In this document: piece after piece, positions 6,665-12,890 of the stretch
Numbering within the stretch: the stretch's first letter is position 1
How the letters are laid out: the number at the start of each line of letters is the position of its first letter
Assembly (NCBI GenBank): GCA_000432515.1
Contig: HF995997.1
Span: 1-15,119, forward strand
DNA length: 15,119 nucleotides
Direction: 5' to 3'
Origin: Bacteroides sp. CAG:545
GTDB lineage: Bacteria; Bacteroidota; Bacteroidia; Bacteroidales; UBA932
Notes under the pieces: model-generated
Seen by the model: the letters and a program-made list of their open reading frames with translations, nothing else
The model's database searches: none
Told to the model about the DNA's origin: nothing
Translations under genes and position numbers: made by a program

Positions 6665-8083
6665 ATGTCACTTATAAAATCCATCTCAGGAATCCGCGGC
6701 ACCATCGGCGGAAAACCGGGTGAAGCGCTCACACCGGTAGATATTGTCAAATTCGTATATGCATACTGCACCAAACTGCGTGAGCGCAGACCGAAAGGCG
6801 CAGGCGAAAGATATACCGTAGTAGTGGGAAAAGATGCCAGACTTTCCGGCGAAATGGTGGAAAACGTAGTTTGTGGAACACTGGTAGCATGCGGCGTTGA
6901 TGTCATCCGCGCTGGATTCGCATCCACACCGACTACTGAGATGGCAGTCCTCTTCTCCAAGGCGGACGGCGGACTCATACTCACAGCTTCACATAACCCG
7001 AGACAGTGGAATGCCCTCAAACTGCTTAACGAGAAAGGAGAATTCCTTACTGCAGCAGAAGGACAGGCAGTTCTTGAATGCGCTGAATCAGAGGACTTTG
7101 ACTTCAGCGATGTGGACCACCTCGGAACGATTTCCGATGAAGACTTCACGGACAAGCACCTGGATGCAGTGCTGGCACTACCTGCAGTGGACGCTGAGGC
7201 AGTCAGGAACGCTCATTTCACAGTGGTCCTGGACGCTATCAACTCCGTGGGCGGAATCATTATGCCGAGACTGCTGAAACGCCTCGGTGTCAAATGCATT
7301 GAACTGAACTGCGAGCCGACAGGCGACTTCGCACATAATCCGGAACCGCTTCCGTCAAACCTCATTGACCTTAGCACGACAGTCGTGAAAGAGCACGCGG
7401 ATCTCGGTATTTCAGTGGATCCGGACGTGGACAGGCTTGCATTCATCTGCGAAAACGGTGAGCCGTTCGTGGAGGAATATACACTCGTAAGCGTTGCTGA
7501 CTACCTGCTTTCAAGAGCAAAGGCTGAGGGCGTACAGAACCTCGTGACAGTGTCAAACCTCTCTTCATCCAGAGCATTGAGAGACGTGACAGAAAGCTAC
7601 GGCGGAACATATTACGCATCCGCAGTGGGAGAGGTCAATGTCACCACGCTTATGCATGAAAAAGGTGCCCTGATCGGCGGAGAAGGCAACGGAGGCGTCA
7701 TCTATCCTGCCATCCATTCCGGCCGTGACGCTATGGTAGGCGTTGCCCTGTTCCTGTCCAACCTCGCCCACAAGAAGATGAAGGTGTCAGAGCTGAAGCG
7801 CACCTACCCTGAGTACCATATCGCGAAAAACAGGATTGAACTCTCAGACAAGTCGATGATTGACAAGATATTGACGGAACTGAAGAAGATTTATGCCAAT
7901 GAAAATGTCAATGACATCGACGGCGTGAAAATCAGCTTCGAGGCCAAGAGACAGTGGGTTCATCTGCGCAAGTCCAACACTGAGCCGATTATCAGAATCT
8001 ACTCCGAGGCGCCTACCGAAGAGGAGGCAGTGAAACTTGGTGAGGACGTGATCAAGGTAGCGGAAAAAATCATCAAAGGATAA
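6665..8083 (+). CDS. glmM: Phosphoglucosamine mutase
   Basis: Cytoplasmic enzyme of the alpha-D-phosphohexomutase superfamily that interconverts glucosamine-6-phosphate and glucosamine-1-phosphate, the step before UDP-GlcNAc for peptidoglycan and lipopolysaccharide. Of 472 residues, the start SLIKSISGIRGTIGG carries the N-terminal SGIRG motif. TASHNP holds the phosphoserine Ser109, DPDVDR (252-257) is the metal loop, GEGNGG (339-344) is the sugar-specificity loop, and RKSNTEPIIR (435-444) binds phosphate. The GEGNGG loop and the overall Bacteroidota form favour GlmM over phosphomannomutase, but activity on other hexose phosphates is possible. All catalytic motifs are intact. A DUF1343 gene follows after 9 bases, which points to one transcript. 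Confidence 0.93.
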   Translation: MSLIKSISGIRGTIGGKPGEALTPVDIVKFVYAYCTKLRERRPKGAGERYTVVVGKDARLSGEMVENVVCGTLVACGVDVIRAGFASTPTTEMAVLFSKADGGLILTASHNPRQWNALKLLNEKGEFLTAAEGQAVLECAESEDFDFSDVDHLGTISDEDFTDKHLDAVLALPAVDAEAVRNAHFTVVLDAINSVGGIIMPRLLKRLGVKCIELNCEPTGDFAHNPEPLPSNLIDLSTTVVKEHADLGISVDPDVDRLAFICENGEPFVEEYTLVSVADYLLSRAKAEGVQNLVTVSNLSSSRALRDVTESYGGTYYASAVGEVNVTTLMHEKGALIGGEGNGGVIYPAIHSGRDAMVGVALFLSNLAHKKMKVSELKRTYPEYHIAKNRIELSDKSMIDKILTELKKIYANENVNDIDGVKISFEAKRQWVHLRKSNTEPIIRIYSEAPTEEEAVKLGEDVIKVAEKIIKG

Positions 8084-8092
8084 TCTACAATA

Positions 8093-9157
8093 ATGTTTTC
8101 ATTCAGGACCACGCCGCTGGAAGACCAGCTCGACAAGGCGCTGATGGACGGAAAGGTCGGCTGCTTCTGTACCCAGAACTGCTGGGACACGAGCAGCGAC
8201 CGTTATATGTATCAGATATTCAAGGAGAGAGGTAATCTGGAAAGGCTTTTCCAGCCGGAAGATGCCGAGCTTACCCCTGGAACGAACCATATACATTTCG
8301 ACTCCGAGTCGCTGAAAGGGCTCAGCGCGGTCGTCGTGGAAATCCAGGACACCGGCTCCAGGTATTTCAACTATACCCGGGACGTTTTCCGTCTGATGAT
8401 GCTCATGATGGTCCTGGACGAGCCGCCGGCTCTCTATATCGTGGACCATATAAATCCGGCCGACAGGGTAGTGGAGGGCACGATTCCTAACACGGACTGC
8501 GAGGCGTTCGTTCCGAGAATTGCTCACAGGCATGGCCTTACGCTCGGAGAATTGTGCAATCTGTTCTATGCGGAAATCGGAGCGAAATACCCGCTGCACG
8601 TCATTTCGGCCCATGCTTCCGACTACAACAAGGACATACTTCCGTGGACCATCGCACCGGCATCCGACATCCCTGGAATGTTCACCTGCTATATGTACAG
8701 CGGCGGCGGACTTTGGAACAACACCAACATCACTCCGGCCATCGGAACTGCCAGGCCTTACGAGTACTTCGGCGCTCCGTTCATAGTGCACGGCCCTTAT
8801 GACAGGCTGCCTGCACCGGAAGGCGTGCTGCTCAGGCCTTGTTCATTCAAGCCTTCAGCCGGGCGATATGCCGGAGAAAAATGCTTCGGCTATCAGATAA
8901 TGCTGAAACCGGGCGCACAGTACCATTCTCTCCTCCACACCTTGCAGCTTGTCAGATATTTCAAGGACACATATCCCGAGTTCTCCATATCTGAAGAATT
9001 TTATAAGAAGCTGGGAGACACTAACTTGGCTGCATATATAGCAGGCGAGGTCTCCTTCCAGGACACCAAGGAATACGTGAAGGCCGAAGAGCAGAAATGG
9101 ATCAGGAAGGCAAAAAGATTCACCCTGTACGACGACCAGCCATACAGGATGAAATAA
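8093..9157 (+). CDS. Divergent DUF1343 (NamZ-like) protein without signal peptide
   Basis: A 354-residue protein. DUF1343 includes NamZ, the exo-beta-N-acetylmuramidase of peptidoglycan turnover. Family landmarks are VEIQDTGSRYFNY (82-94, family form DIQDVGARFYTY), DHINP (118-122, usually DRPNP), HGLTLGELCNLF (147-158), and TNITPAIGTARPYEYFGAPF (211-230, family form TNLSEGRGTTRPFE-GAPW). Two differences stand out: the family FGPEHG block reads FQPEDA (53-58), and the EGRGT block reads AIGT. There is no signal peptide, whereas many family members are exported. The start at 8093, 9 bases after glmM, is the only reasonable one. Coupling to glmM suggests intracellular use of muramyl or glucosamine compounds, but the altered motifs make muramidase activity uncertain. 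Confidence 0.85.
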   Translation: MFSFRTTPLEDQLDKALMDGKVGCFCTQNCWDTSSDRYMYQIFKERGNLERLFQPEDAELTPGTNHIHFDSESLKGLSAVVVEIQDTGSRYFNYTRDVFRLMMLMMVLDEPPALYIVDHINPADRVVEGTIPNTDCEAFVPRIAHRHGLTLGELCNLFYAEIGAKYPLHVISAHASDYNKDILPWTIAPASDIPGMFTCYMYSGGGLWNNTNITPAIGTARPYEYFGAPFIVHGPYDRLPAPEGVLLRPCSFKPSAGRYAGEKCFGYQIMLKPGAQYHSLLHTLQLVRYFKDTYPEFSISEEFYKKLGDTNLAAYIAGEVSFQDTKEYVKAEEQKWIRKAKRFTLYDDQPYRMK

Positions 9158-9172
9158 GAGTCCTTAAAAAAT

Positions 9173-10444
9173 CTAAAGCATAAATCCTTCACGAGGAGGC
9201 TGCTGACGCTTCGGGCGATGTCTTCTGCCTGAATCAGCAGCACGCCTTGATGGAGAAAGCAGCTTGTCCAGACTGAAAATCAGAGACAACTTCTGCTGCG
9301 TGCCGGCAAACCTGAAATTGTCAGGGAAATGCGCCACCACGGACAGTCTCAAATCGAGAAAATCAGCAATATGCGGCTGATAATAGACTTCCAGAGCATC
9401 ATATAGCCCCCAGCTGTCGGAAGCGGACGGGTGCACCCTGTAGAAAGGAGCCCCTGCATAGAGCGCATTGCCATATTTGTATCCGCCGTCGTCAATGTAG
9501 TTGTAGAACGGCATCAGGTCCTTGCCGTAGTACAGGCTGTTTTCAATCCCTACATTCCATTTCCTGACTCCCAGAGCGAGCTCGGCGCCGCCGTTGTTGC
9601 ACTTTCCGTTCGTGCTTCTCCTGTCCTGCTGGATTGCCTGATACCAGCTAAGTTTCGCTGAAAGCTCCTGCAGCCCGAGATATTTACCTGCCTCGAATTT
9701 CACGAAAGGCTGGAAAAGTCCGTCATCCACCACACTTCCGTATTCCTCAGTATTGGCATAATGATGATACTTGAAAGCCGCTCCTGCAGACAGCCAGTCA
9801 GTGAAATGGTGCTGCCCGAAAGCAATGACATTGAACTGCTCCCTCCTGTAGGAACCGTATTTCCCGTTCCAGTCGAAAGCAAGCTCGATCTCCGCACGTG
9901 GCGACCTGGCCTTCACGAGCAGCCCCTCCAGATTATTGTCATAGAACTTGAGCGAATCAGAGAAAAACGCCCTGGAATACTCTCCATCCAGGAAATATCG
10001 CGGAAAAACACCCGCCACGCCATTGACCTGCCATTCTCCAAGATTCGCGTCAATGCCGTAGTACATGACCACTTCCCTGAAAAGTCTCGCATTGTCCAGA
10101 GTCCGTGCCGATTCTGAGCTTTTCGCTTCCGGTGAAGGATGCCTGCCGAATTCCTTCATTATGTCAATGCCGACCATCAGCTTGTGGGTGACATTGTCGT
10201 TCTGGCTATATTTCAGTCCCACAGACGGCGTGAGCCTGGCCCCGTACAAGGTCATGGATTCGGTAAACTGTTCCTTTCCGCTGTCGAACTCCCTGTTGTC
10301 GAACTTGTTGTCGAAATGTGCGTCATAGGCGAACTTCACTTTCTTCTCCTCACGACGCACCTGAGGCTCGAACCCCCAAGAAAAAAAACTCTGCGCGCTC
10401 CTGAGGCTCGAACCCCCAGGAAAAAAAACTCTGCGCACCGGCAT
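9173..10444 (-). CDS. Outer-membrane beta-barrel protein, mature part out of frame with its signal peptide
   Basis: From about residue 29 (VRREEKKVKFAYDAHF) this reads as an outer-membrane barrel, with alternating strands and many Tyr, Phe and Gly (YGIDANLGEWQVNGVAGVF, FVKFEAGKYLG, LRLSVVAHFPDNFRFAG). I do not recognise a named family. The frame opens at an ATG at 10444 that would give MPVRRVFFPGGSSLRS, which is not a signal peptide. The real start is almost certainly the ATG at 10499, whose signal peptide runs in another frame because of a 40-base duplication. With one copy removed the product would be 428 residues. The last convincing strand, KLSLIFSLDKL, is followed by a basic tail of about 26 residues ending at TAG. 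It is the last gene of the deoR-antiporter operon and ends 15 bases from the convergent DUF1343 gene. A substrate pore for the antiporter is a plausible role. Confidence 0.75.
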   Translation of the reverse strand: MPVRRVFFPGGSSLRSAQSFFSWGFEPQVRREEKKVKFAYDAHFDNKFDNREFDSGKEQFTESMTLYGARLTPSVGLKYSQNDNVTHKLMVGIDIMKEFGRHPSPEAKSSESARTLDNARLFREVVMYYGIDANLGEWQVNGVAGVFPRYFLDGEYSRAFFSDSLKFYDNNLEGLLVKARSPRAEIELAFDWNGKYGSYRREQFNVIAFGQHHFTDWLSAGAAFKYHHYANTEEYGSVVDDGLFQPFVKFEAGKYLGLQELSAKLSWYQAIQQDRRSTNGKCNNGGAELALGVRKWNVGIENSLYYGKDLMPFYNYIDDGGYKYGNALYAGAPFYRVHPSASDSWGLYDALEVYYQPHIADFLDLRLSVVAHFPDNFRFAGTQQKLSLIFSLDKLLSPSRRAADSGRRHRPKRQQPPREGFML

Positions 10445-10499
10445 TGACCGAAAGGGCCAATGTCAATGCGGCAGAGATGAATTTCAATGATTTTGTCAT
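10350..10499 (-). CDS. Signal-peptide leader ORF of the barrel gene (frame 0)
   Basis: This frame starts at an ATG that overlaps the antiporter stop in ATGA (10499-10496), the usual arrangement for translational coupling. It reads MTKSLKFISAALTLALSVNA, a textbook signal peptide with cleavage after GAQ, and then SFFSWGFEPQ. After the first repeat copy the frame goes wrong (ERAEFFFLGVRASGAS) and stops at codon 50. The peptide SFFSWGFEPQ occurs again in the frame of the 423-codon barrel ORF, encoded by the second copy. This shows that the two frames belong to one gene. As written, translation from the natural start gives only a 49-residue product. Confidence 0.8.
   Translation of the reverse strand: MTKSLKFISAALTLALSVNAGAQSFFSWGFEPQERAEFFFLGVRASGAS
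10361..10440. repeat. 40-base tandem duplication inside the barrel gene
   Basis: 10361-10400 and 10401-10440 are two adjacent copies. They agree over the first 36 bases except one (10379, A versus G), and diverge only in the last four. Each contains a run of eight A (T on the coding strand) and CTCGAACCCCC. The unit is 40 bases, one more than a multiple of three, so each extra copy shifts the frame. The left end of copy two can form a hairpin, TCCTGAGG with CCCCAGGA (10399-10421). Confidence 0.9.
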
Positions 10500-11887
10500 T
10501 TTTTCAATGTGGCGATCAATTTGTCAGCCTTTTCGTAACCGTCAGCAGGGGCTTTCCACATGAGTGCGATTACAAATGCGCCCACAAGACCGATGATTAC
10601 GGAAACAAGGAATACGGAATCCCATCCGTAGTGGTCGGCGAGGAAACCGAAGATGATACCTGAAATCACTGTGCTGGCGTAACCGAAGATACCGAGAATG
10701 CCGTTGGCGGTAGCACAGGCATATTTGGTAGCCTGCTGAGAAGCTGCGGTTCCGAGCAGCGCCTGAGGTCCGTAGATGAAAAAGCTTGACAGACAGATGA
10801 ATACGGCTGAAAGCATAGGCATGTCTGACGGAGTCTTCCAGAACAGGAGGAATGAAAGCGTAGCGCCGATCGTGCAGATGAGGCAGGTCCTGTGAGCCTT
10901 GCTGTGCATGAACTTGTCAGTGAACCAGCCGGCTACAAGCATGCCCAGGATGCCGCCGAACAGCTCGGAAACAGCCACTACCGTACCGGCAGCCGAAATC
11001 TCCATGCCCTTGAACTGGGTCAGGAACGTGGTTCCCCAGTCGAGGATGGTGAACCTTACCACATATATACAGAAGTTGGATACGGCGAGAATCCAGATGA
11101 GCGGGTTGCCGAAAACGAGCTTGTTCACGAATTTCTTGAAAGCAGGACCGGAGAGTTCCTTGGCCTTGTTCTCTTCCACCTCGCACTGGCTCTTGCCCTC
11201 TTCCTTCTCCATGTCCTCGATTTCAGGAAGGCCTACGGAAGAAGGTGTGTCTTTCAATGTGAAGAACAATGCGATGGCTCCCACTACTGCGATGGCTGCC
11301 GGGATGGCGAAGCAGAGCTGCCAGCTGCTGTAGCCGTAATGCTTCAGGATGAAACCGCACATCACGCTGATGAGCCCGGCTCCGATAGAGTGTGAAGCAT
11401 TCCAGATGGACTGCTTGGTAGCAAGTTCGGAAGGCCTGATCCAGTGGCACATGAGGCTGATGCACGGCGGCACGCCCATTCCCTGGAAGTAGCCGTTCAG
11501 CACCCAGAGCGAACCTATGATATATACGAGCGTCATTGTCGCTTTTCCCTCGGCGTCCAGCACATTGACGAAAGAGTTCATCGAAGGGCTGAAGCAGATG
11601 ATGAAGTTGGTCAATGCAGAGAGCAGCAGACCGGCCGACATGAGAATCTTGCGGCTGAAGCGGTCGGCCAGCAGGCCGTTCACAAACCTGGATATGCCAT
11701 ATATGATACCGTTCAACGTGAGAAAAAGTCCGAGCTGGACCTTGGAAATGCCGAGTTCTGATTCCAGCGCCGGCATGACCACGCTGAAGTGCTTTCTGAC
11801 GAAATAGTAGAGGGCGTAACCTATCATGAGGGTGATCAATGTCCTCCACTGCCAATAGTTGTACTTCTTTTCTGTCTGTTTGTCCAT
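10496..11887 (-). CDS. GlpT/UhpT-family organophosphate:phosphate antiporter (MFS)
   Basis: A 463-residue inner-membrane protein with about 12 spans and a charged central loop (roughly 213-252), of the organophosphate:Pi antiporter family (GlpT, UhpT, UhpC, PgtP). The two phosphate-gripping arginines of GlpT (Arg45 and Arg269) correspond to Arg31 in YYFVRKHFS and Arg278 in IYVVRFTILDWGTTFL. SIWNASHSIGAG (160-171) matches the conserved WN-H segment, with His166 in the place of GlpT His165. The family imports glycerol-3-phosphate or hexose phosphates in exchange for phosphate; which one cannot be read here, and some members are sensors. It lies 20 bases after the DeoR gene and overlaps the barrel gene start by 4 bases. 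With the dehydrogenase across the promoter, a triose or glycerol phosphate is a reasonable guess for the substrate. Confidence 0.88.
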   Translation of the reverse strand: MDKQTEKKYNYWQWRTLITLMIGYALYYFVRKHFSVVMPALESELGISKVQLGLFLTLNGIIYGISRFVNGLLADRFSRKILMSAGLLLSALTNFIICFSPSMNSFVNVLDAEGKATMTLVYIIGSLWVLNGYFQGMGVPPCISLMCHWIRPSELATKQSIWNASHSIGAGLISVMCGFILKHYGYSSWQLCFAIPAAIAVVGAIALFFTLKDTPSSVGLPEIEDMEKEEGKSQCEVEENKAKELSGPAFKKFVNKLVFGNPLIWILAVSNFCIYVVRFTILDWGTTFLTQFKGMEISAAGTVVAVSELFGGILGMLVAGWFTDKFMHSKAHRTCLICTIGATLSFLLFWKTPSDMPMLSAVFICLSSFFIYGPQALLGTAASQQATKYACATANGILGIFGYASTVISGIIFGFLADHYGWDSVFLVSVIIGLVGAFVIALMWKAPADGYEKADKLIATLKK

Positions 11888-11907
11888 TTTATTGTTTCTG
11901 ATTTTGA

Positions 11908-12675
11908 TTAGTCTGCGATAATTACCTGAACACCTGCATCTTCAATCTTGTTCCTGAATGAGTCAGGAATGCCGGAATCCGTGATGATGATGTCCATGTC
12001 CTCGATATTGCCGATTTTGCCGAATCCCCTGCGGCCGAACTTGGATGAGTCCATGAGCACTACGGTCTGTGAGGCGGCTGCCATCATAGCATTGGTCAGA
12101 GCCGCTTCCGGAATGTTCGAGCAGGTCACACCTGTAGCGATGTCCACACCGTCACAGCCGATGAACAGTTTAGAGCAGCTGACATTCTTCAAGCCTCTTT
12201 CTGCATATTCTCCGCGTACTGAGAGGGAATTCTTGTACATTTCCCCGCCCAGGACGAATACTATCAGGCCGCTGCGTTCGTTGAGCTGAACGGCCGCCCC
12301 GAGACAAGGTGTGACTACATTGAGAGTTCCTACCGGCTCCAGAATCTCCGCGAATGCCATAATGGTGGAACCGGAGGCTAGCATGATGGAATCATCAGGT
12401 TTTATAAGGGCCTGGGCCGCACGTGCAATCATCTGTTTTTCAACTACATGCTGTGTGCTCTTTTCGGAAACGCTCAAGTCCATTACATGAGGTTTTACTG
12501 GTGATGCGCTTCCGTGGGTCCTGTAGAGGACTCCCTGGGCTTCAAGAAGACGTAAATCTTTTCTGATGGTGGCGCCTGTCACGCCGAGCTGATCCGCAAC
12601 ATCAAGAACACGCACGTATCCGTTTTTCGAAAGCTGTTCCTTGATGTATTTGTGGCGTTCCGCAATACTTATCAT
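11908..12675 (-). CDS. DeoR/GlpR-family transcriptional regulator
   Basis: A 255-residue cytoplasmic regulator. Residues 5-57 are the DeoR winged helix-turn-helix (RHKYIKEQLSKNGYVRVLDV, VTGATIRKDLRLLE, GVLYRTHGSA). Residues about 75-235 are the DeoRC effector domain, a ribose-5-phosphate-isomerase-like fold. Its SGST (101-104) and GCDGVD (173-178) lie where the family binds a sugar phosphate, and MDSSKFGRRGFGKIG carries the family SKFG motif. Members usually repress genes for sugar-phosphate use and release DNA on binding the phosphorylated intermediate. It is first in the operon with the antiporter and barrel genes and divergent from the glycerol-1-phosphate dehydrogenase gene, so it is the obvious local regulator. 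An inverted repeat sits on its own predicted transcription start. Confidence 0.93.
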   Translation of the reverse strand: MISIAERHKYIKEQLSKNGYVRVLDVADQLGVTGATIRKDLRLLEAQGVLYRTHGSASPVKPHVMDLSVSEKSTQHVVEKQMIARAAQALIKPDDSIMLASGSTIMAFAEILEPVGTLNVVTPCLGAAVQLNERSGLIVFVLGGEMYKNSLSVRGEYAERGLKNVSCSKLFIGCDGVDIATGVTCSNIPEAALTNAMMAAASQTVVLMDSSKFGRRGFGKIGNIEDMDIIITDSGIPDSFRNKIEDAGVQVIIAD

Positions 12676-12712
12676 AGCTGATGATCGGTAAAGGTTTCAG
12701 TATAAAAACAAA

Positions 12713-12726
12713 GGAGAAGATTCTCC
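12713..12726. promoter_or_regulatory. Candidate DeoR operator, GGAGAA-GA-TTCTCC
   Basis: A perfect 6-base inverted repeat with a 2-base centre, directly downstream of the predicted deoR -7 element and covering its expected start point. A further GGAGAA half site lies at 12813-12818, beside the -33 position of the divergent promoter. That layout would let one protein control both directions. Its assignment to DeoR is inferred from position only. Confidence 0.5.
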
Positions 12727-12730
12727 GACA

Positions 12731-12760
12731 CAAAGTTAAAAAATAAAACGATATTATCAA
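12731..12760 (-). promoter_or_regulatory. Promoter of the deoR-antiporter-barrel operon
   Basis: On the minus strand TAACTTTG (12738-12731) matches TAnnTTTG perfectly, with ATTG (12761-12758) as a -33 element 19 bases upstream. The expected start is near 12725, about 50 bases before the ATG at 12675. Confidence 0.6.
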
Positions 12761-12762
12761 TC

Positions 12763-12773
12763 GCAAATTTTGC
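12763..12773. promoter_or_regulatory. Inverted repeat GCAAA-T-TTTGC between divergent promoters
   Basis: A perfect 5-base inverted repeat with a 1-base centre, just upstream of the deoR -33 element. It is a possible regulator site, but short and AT-rich. Confidence 0.25.
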
Positions 12774-12784
12774 ATTTCCTTTCA

Positions 12785-12807
12785 TTTCTTTGCACTTTTG
12801 AAAGAAA
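12785..12807. promoter_or_regulatory. Inverted repeat TTTCTTT-N9-AAAGAAA
   Basis: Perfect 7-base arms (12785-12791 and 12801-12807) with a 9-base spacer, lying just upstream of the -33 position of the dehydrogenase promoter. A smaller CTTT-TG-AAAG palindrome overlaps its right arm. It is a possible operator; low sequence complexity makes chance plausible. Confidence 0.3.
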
Positions 12808-12809
12808 AA

Positions 12810-12841
12810 TTAGGAGAAAAACGAAAAAAAACATACTTTTG
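12810..12841 (+). promoter_or_regulatory. Promoter of the glycerol-1-phosphate dehydrogenase gene
   Basis: TACTTTTG (12834-12841) is a perfect -7 element. TTAG (12810-12813) is a one-mismatch -33 element with a 20-base gap. Transcription from about 12847 excludes the in-frame TTG at 12798 as a start and supports the ATG at 12891. Confidence 0.6.
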
Positions 12842-12890
12842 CAACATTCTATATAATCATCACGAAACAATAACGAAAAAATCGAAATAT

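Noticed and set aside
6355..7155. 266-codon frame antisense to the end of the SGNH gene and the start of glmM
   Set aside because: It is a shadow of two well-supported genes, with Ser-rich low-quality composition and no family motifs.
8099..8791. 230-codon frame antisense to the DUF1343 gene
   Set aside because: It is opposite a coherent DUF1343 frame and has shadow-like Arg/His/Val-rich composition.
10361..10440. CTCGAACCCCC in the 40-base unit as a tRNA T-arm fragment or phage attachment core
   Set aside because: The match is limited to the T-loop-like core, no other tRNA arms or integrase are present, and both copies encode the same peptide, so gene-internal duplication explains it.
12798..12890. 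Longer N-terminus for the glycerol-1-phosphate dehydrogenase
   Set aside because: The extra 31 codons include the -7 element, begin at TTG, and encode a Lys-rich stretch not typical of the family.
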